A stretch of 58,385 nt of DNA from a virus, in the IMG/VR virus record IMGVR_UViG_3300030294_000039, positions 1 to 58,385 of that record; one strand, given 5' to 3'. Each line of letters opens with the position of its first letter. Positions within the stretch are counted from its first letter, which is position 1. The position numbers and the translations under genes are program-made. The notes beneath the pieces were generated by a model that made no database searches, was not told the DNA's origin, and saw only the letters and a list, made by a program, of their open reading frames with translations. Below, in pieces: positions 56,243 to 58,385 of the stretch.

Positions 56243-57613
56243 ATGAGATACATTAAGACATATGAATATTACACACCTATTAAAATAAATAATGAAAAAC
56301 CTTTCAAAATTGATGACGATATTGCAGATAAAATTGCATACATACAAGATAGTCTTAATAAACTTAGAAAAAGAGTTCAAAATGAAAAAGATAGAAAAAC
56401 TCAAGCTGATTTAAATAGAGAGATAAATGATAAAGTCAAAAGGCTTAGTGATTTGACATTTAAACAAACAAAACAAGTTGCATATTTAAAAAATAATCCA
56501 ATAACAGAAAGTTCTGATATTGTTAATGATACACCAAATCTAATTGAAGTTTTATCATCAAAAAAATTTAAGCCAGAAGATATAGAAAAATATATAGGAT
56601 TTGATGAAGATGAAGCTATGATATGTATAGAAAAAGAACTCAGATATCCTTATAAATCTGATCCCGCATATGATGAACAAGGAGTAACTATAGTAATAAA
56701 CTCTAAAATTCTTGAAGATTTATTTAATATTGAGCATAATTCTTTACAATTTGCTTTGCAATTTAATCACTATAATAGTTATGAATATGATGTTGATAGT
56801 GATGAATTAAATTACTTGGGTAGTTACACAAAAAAAGAGACAAACGATAAATTAATAAAATTAGCTAAAAAGTTTGGGTTTAAGTTTAAAATAAATCCTA
56901 AAGAACACGGAGAAATCGTTGATTTTTTTGAATATTTAGGTTTGAATGATGATATAGAAACATTCAAAAATGAAATGAGTATGGCACACGAACGTGCTGT
57001 AGAAGAAGCAGCAAGAGAAACATTGAAAAAAATGCCATTTAATATTGATGACAATAGTAATAGTGATACTGATAGACAAAAATATAATATAGAATTAGTA
57101 TTTGAATATAAAACTATTATAAATTATATGAAAAAATATAAATTAGATGTAAAAACAATTAAAGAGTTTTTATCAAATATATCAGAATCAGATGAATTGA
57201 GTCCTGAATCAATTGAATATGAAGATAGTTATAGTTATATTAATTATGATGATTTATCAAAATCTATTGATGATGTTGTTGATAAATATTTAGAAAATCC
57301 TGATGACATATTTAAAGTTTGGATTGAAAAAGACAATTTAAATATGTTCAAAAAATTTGAAAAAAAATATGCATTTTATGACTATACATATGATTTTTGG
57401 TTTAATAGCAACAGGCATAGAAATAATTTATTAGTAATGGCTAAATTATATAATGGTAAAATATTAGAATGGTTTAAAACTTATAATTTCCAAAAATATT
57501 TAATTGGAGATGATATGGATAATTACAAATTATTAAAAAATGCAGAAATACTAAACACAGAAATTGAAAGTGAATTCAGTTATATTGTAAACGCAGATAA
57601 ATTTAATATATAA
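56243..57613 (+). CDS. Tag-A family large protein, 456 aa
   Basis: N-terminus MRYIKTYEYYTPI, C-terminus VNADKFNI. The largest intact member. A coiled-coil region (about 30-75) precedes a mixed domain (about 100-210) and a helical region (AHERAVEEAARETLKKMP). The last 150 residues (NMFKKFEKKYAFYDYTYDFW, LLVMAKLYNGKILEWFKTYN) resemble the C-terminal part of the ankyrin protein at 6138, as both end in a LL.N..I....I..EF.Y.(V/I)N pattern before the tag. Confidence 0.72.
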   Translation: MRYIKTYEYYTPIKINNEKPFKIDDDIADKIAYIQDSLNKLRKRVQNEKDRKTQADLNREINDKVKRLSDLTFKQTKQVAYLKNNPITESSDIVNDTPNLIEVLSSKKFKPEDIEKYIGFDEDEAMICIEKELRYPYKSDPAYDEQGVTIVINSKILEDLFNIEHNSLQFALQFNHYNSYEYDVDSDELNYLGSYTKKETNDKLIKLAKKFGFKFKINPKEHGEIVDFFEYLGLNDDIETFKNEMSMAHERAVEEAARETLKKMPFNIDDNSNSDTDRQKYNIELVFEYKTIINYMKKYKLDVKTIKEFLSNISESDELSPESIEYEDSYSYINYDDLSKSIDDVVDKYLENPDDIFKVWIEKDNLNMFKKFEKKYAFYDYTYDFWFNSNRHRNNLLVMAKLYNGKILEWFKTYNFQKYLIGDDMDNYKLLKNAEILNTEIESEFSYIVNADKFNI

Positions 57614-57617
57614 AAAT

Positions 57618-58001
57618 ATGAAACACCTAAGATTATTTGAAAATTTTGAAGATGAAGAAGATATTGATATTTCTGAAGAAGAAGATGATGATGACGATGA
57701 CGATGAAGATTTTGAACATTATACTCATTATAATGAAGGAGATTATGTAAAATTAGACAAAGATGAAAATGAGTGGGATGCTATAGGATTATTTGCTAAG
57801 ATAATTGAAGTTAACAGTCATAGGTTAGATGAATACGAAAACGAGATGTTTGAACCAAGGTACAAAGTAAATTCAATTGATAAAAAAACTAACTCATTAC
57901 ATGATTTTTGGGTTGGAGAGAGTGAAATTGATTGTAACTTAACACCAGAGGAAATTGAAGAATTTGATTTATTATTGAAAGCAAGTAAATTTAACATATA
58001 A
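57618..58001 (+). CDS. Tag-A family, acidic GDYV-domain protein
   Basis: N-terminus MKHLRLFENFEDEE, C-terminus LKASKFNI. An Asp/Glu-run (residues 15-33) precedes NEGDYVKLDKDENEW, IGLFAKIIEV and RYKVNSIDKKTN, a GDYV-type domain. The next gene repeats the opening LFENFEDE. Confidence 0.74.
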   Translation: MKHLRLFENFEDEEDIDISEEEDDDDDDDEDFEHYTHYNEGDYVKLDKDENEWDAIGLFAKIIEVNSHRLDEYENEMFEPRYKVNSIDKKTNSLHDFWVGESEIDCNLTPEEIEEFDLLLKASKFNI

Positions 58002-58003
58002 AA

Positions 58004-58385
58004 ATGAAACATATAAAATTATTTGAAAATTTTGAAGATGAACATGATATAGATTTAATCGTTGATAATTATATAGAAGCATTAATTTGGACTCAAGAAG
58101 GTGTTGGAGAAGATGCTGATGGTAATGATCCAATGGATGGTAAAAATATATCAGATATTAATAAAGAATCAAAAGAAGAAATAAAAAAAGAAGTTGAATG
58201 GTTTATTAATTCAGCAGGTGATGTATTTGAAGAACTATCAGATGATCAAATTGGACATGATTTGTGGCTAACAAGAAATGGACATGGATCTGGTTTTTTT
58301 GAAAGAATCGAAGAAAAAGAAAATTTAGAAATAATAGAGGAATTGTGTGATATACTAGGAAATGCTGAAGTTTTTGTAAATGACG
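58004..58385 (+). CDS. Tag-A N-terminus fused to a conserved phage domain (3' truncated)
   Basis: It starts MKHIKLFENFEDEHD (tag-A) and runs off the window. After residue 20 it contains IEALIWTQEG, SAGDVFEELSDDQIGHDLW and LTRNGHGSGFFERI. From memory, this pattern defines an uncharacterised domain found in unrelated phages, without such a tag. So a widespread phage domain has been placed behind the tag. The C-terminal tag would lie beyond the window. Confidence 0.7.
   Translation, partial: MKHIKLFENFEDEHDIDLIVDNYIEALIWTQEGVGEDADGNDPMDGKNISDINKESKEEIKKEVEWFINSAGDVFEELSDDQIGHDLWLTRNGHGSGFFERIEEKENLEIIEELCDILGNAEVFVND

Noticed and set aside
1-58385. Reassigned stop codon (TAG read as Gln, as in some huge phages)
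   Set aside because: Genes end in TAG at sensible places (22375, and the endonuclease end at 10654), reading frames are well closed in the standard code, and no suppressor tRNA with a CUA anticodon is present. The Gln tRNAs read CAA and CAG.

Overview
The window looks like part of a very large, AT-rich double-stranded DNA phage (or its prophage or metagenomic contig) that infects a Bacteroidota host. Phage evidence: a T4 gp32-type single-stranded DNA-binding protein, virion-like proteins with pentapeptide-type repeats and poly-Thr linkers, a Dam-type methylase, a homing endonuclease relic, phage tRNAs, and dozens of small overlapping genes. Host evidence: the only recognisable promoters follow the Bacteroidota TTTG / TAnnTTTG pattern, no Shine-Dalgarno signal stands out, and the two lipoproteins have typical lipobox signals. 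Genes end in TAA, TGA and TAG, so the standard bacterial code applies.

Layout. 1-10.7 kb: the 3' end of a Cas3-like helicase, a divergent SF2 helicase, two paralogues with a PcrA/UvrD-type C-terminal tudor-like domain, two lipoproteins, Cys-rich small proteins, an ankyrin protein and a ligase-like protein. 10.6-12.4 kb: a frameshifted homing endonuclease next to ribbon-helix-helix proteins. 12.4-16.2 kb: a reverse-strand run of tagged small genes, one of them split by a 926-bp IS5-family element with a 3-bp target duplication. 16.2-17.2 kb: a Gln-codon leader peptide, mutually exclusive hairpins, and four tRNA genes whose anticodons all read CAA or CAG. 17-25.6 kb: small reverse-strand genes (nucleotidyltransferase, caspase-like protein), three tagged forward genes and two micro-ORFs. 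26-27.2 kb: a family-A-polymerase-like protein. 27.2-31.8 kb: a reverse-strand array of ten tagged genes. 31.9-40.1 kb: virion-like proteins, gp32 and a Hint-domain protein. 40.2-45.8 kb: a methylase and many small proteins with a second C-terminal motif, plus two gene relics. 45.9-51.1 kb: a Nudix hydrolase followed by a forward array of 13 tagged genes and relics. 51-54.5 kb: small reverse genes and a GmhA-type isomerase. 54.5-58.4 kb: a third tagged array, running off the end.

The dominant feature is a family of about 40 genes (tag-A family) with unrelated middles and shared ends. The N-terminus reads roughly M-K-[YH]-[LI]-K-x-[FY]-E and the C-terminus [TSND]-[NKS]-K-F-N-[IL]-stop. Neighbouring members often overlap by ATGA, so the end of one tag and the start of the next form a conserved junction of about 35 bp. 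Middles include ankyrin repeats, a recurring GDYV domain, a conserved phage domain and many unknowns. I see 32 intact copies with both tags, and the rest are truncated, frameshifted, interrupted or reduced to relics. A likely reading (inference) is that the tags are packaging or processing signals for proteins carried in the virion, as with the capsid-targeting sequences of T4 internal proteins, and that the shared junctions let cassettes duplicate and shuffle. A second set of about 17 small proteins shares a different C-terminal motif, R-[KR]-x-K-[IL]-x-x-[IL] (tag-B).

The second main candidate system is the tRNA locus. A 17-residue leader with five consecutive Gln codons ends inside the first of five alternately complementary RNA segments, just ahead of tRNAs reading Gln codons. 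This is the layout of classical ribosome-mediated transcription attenuation, here applied to phage tRNA genes.
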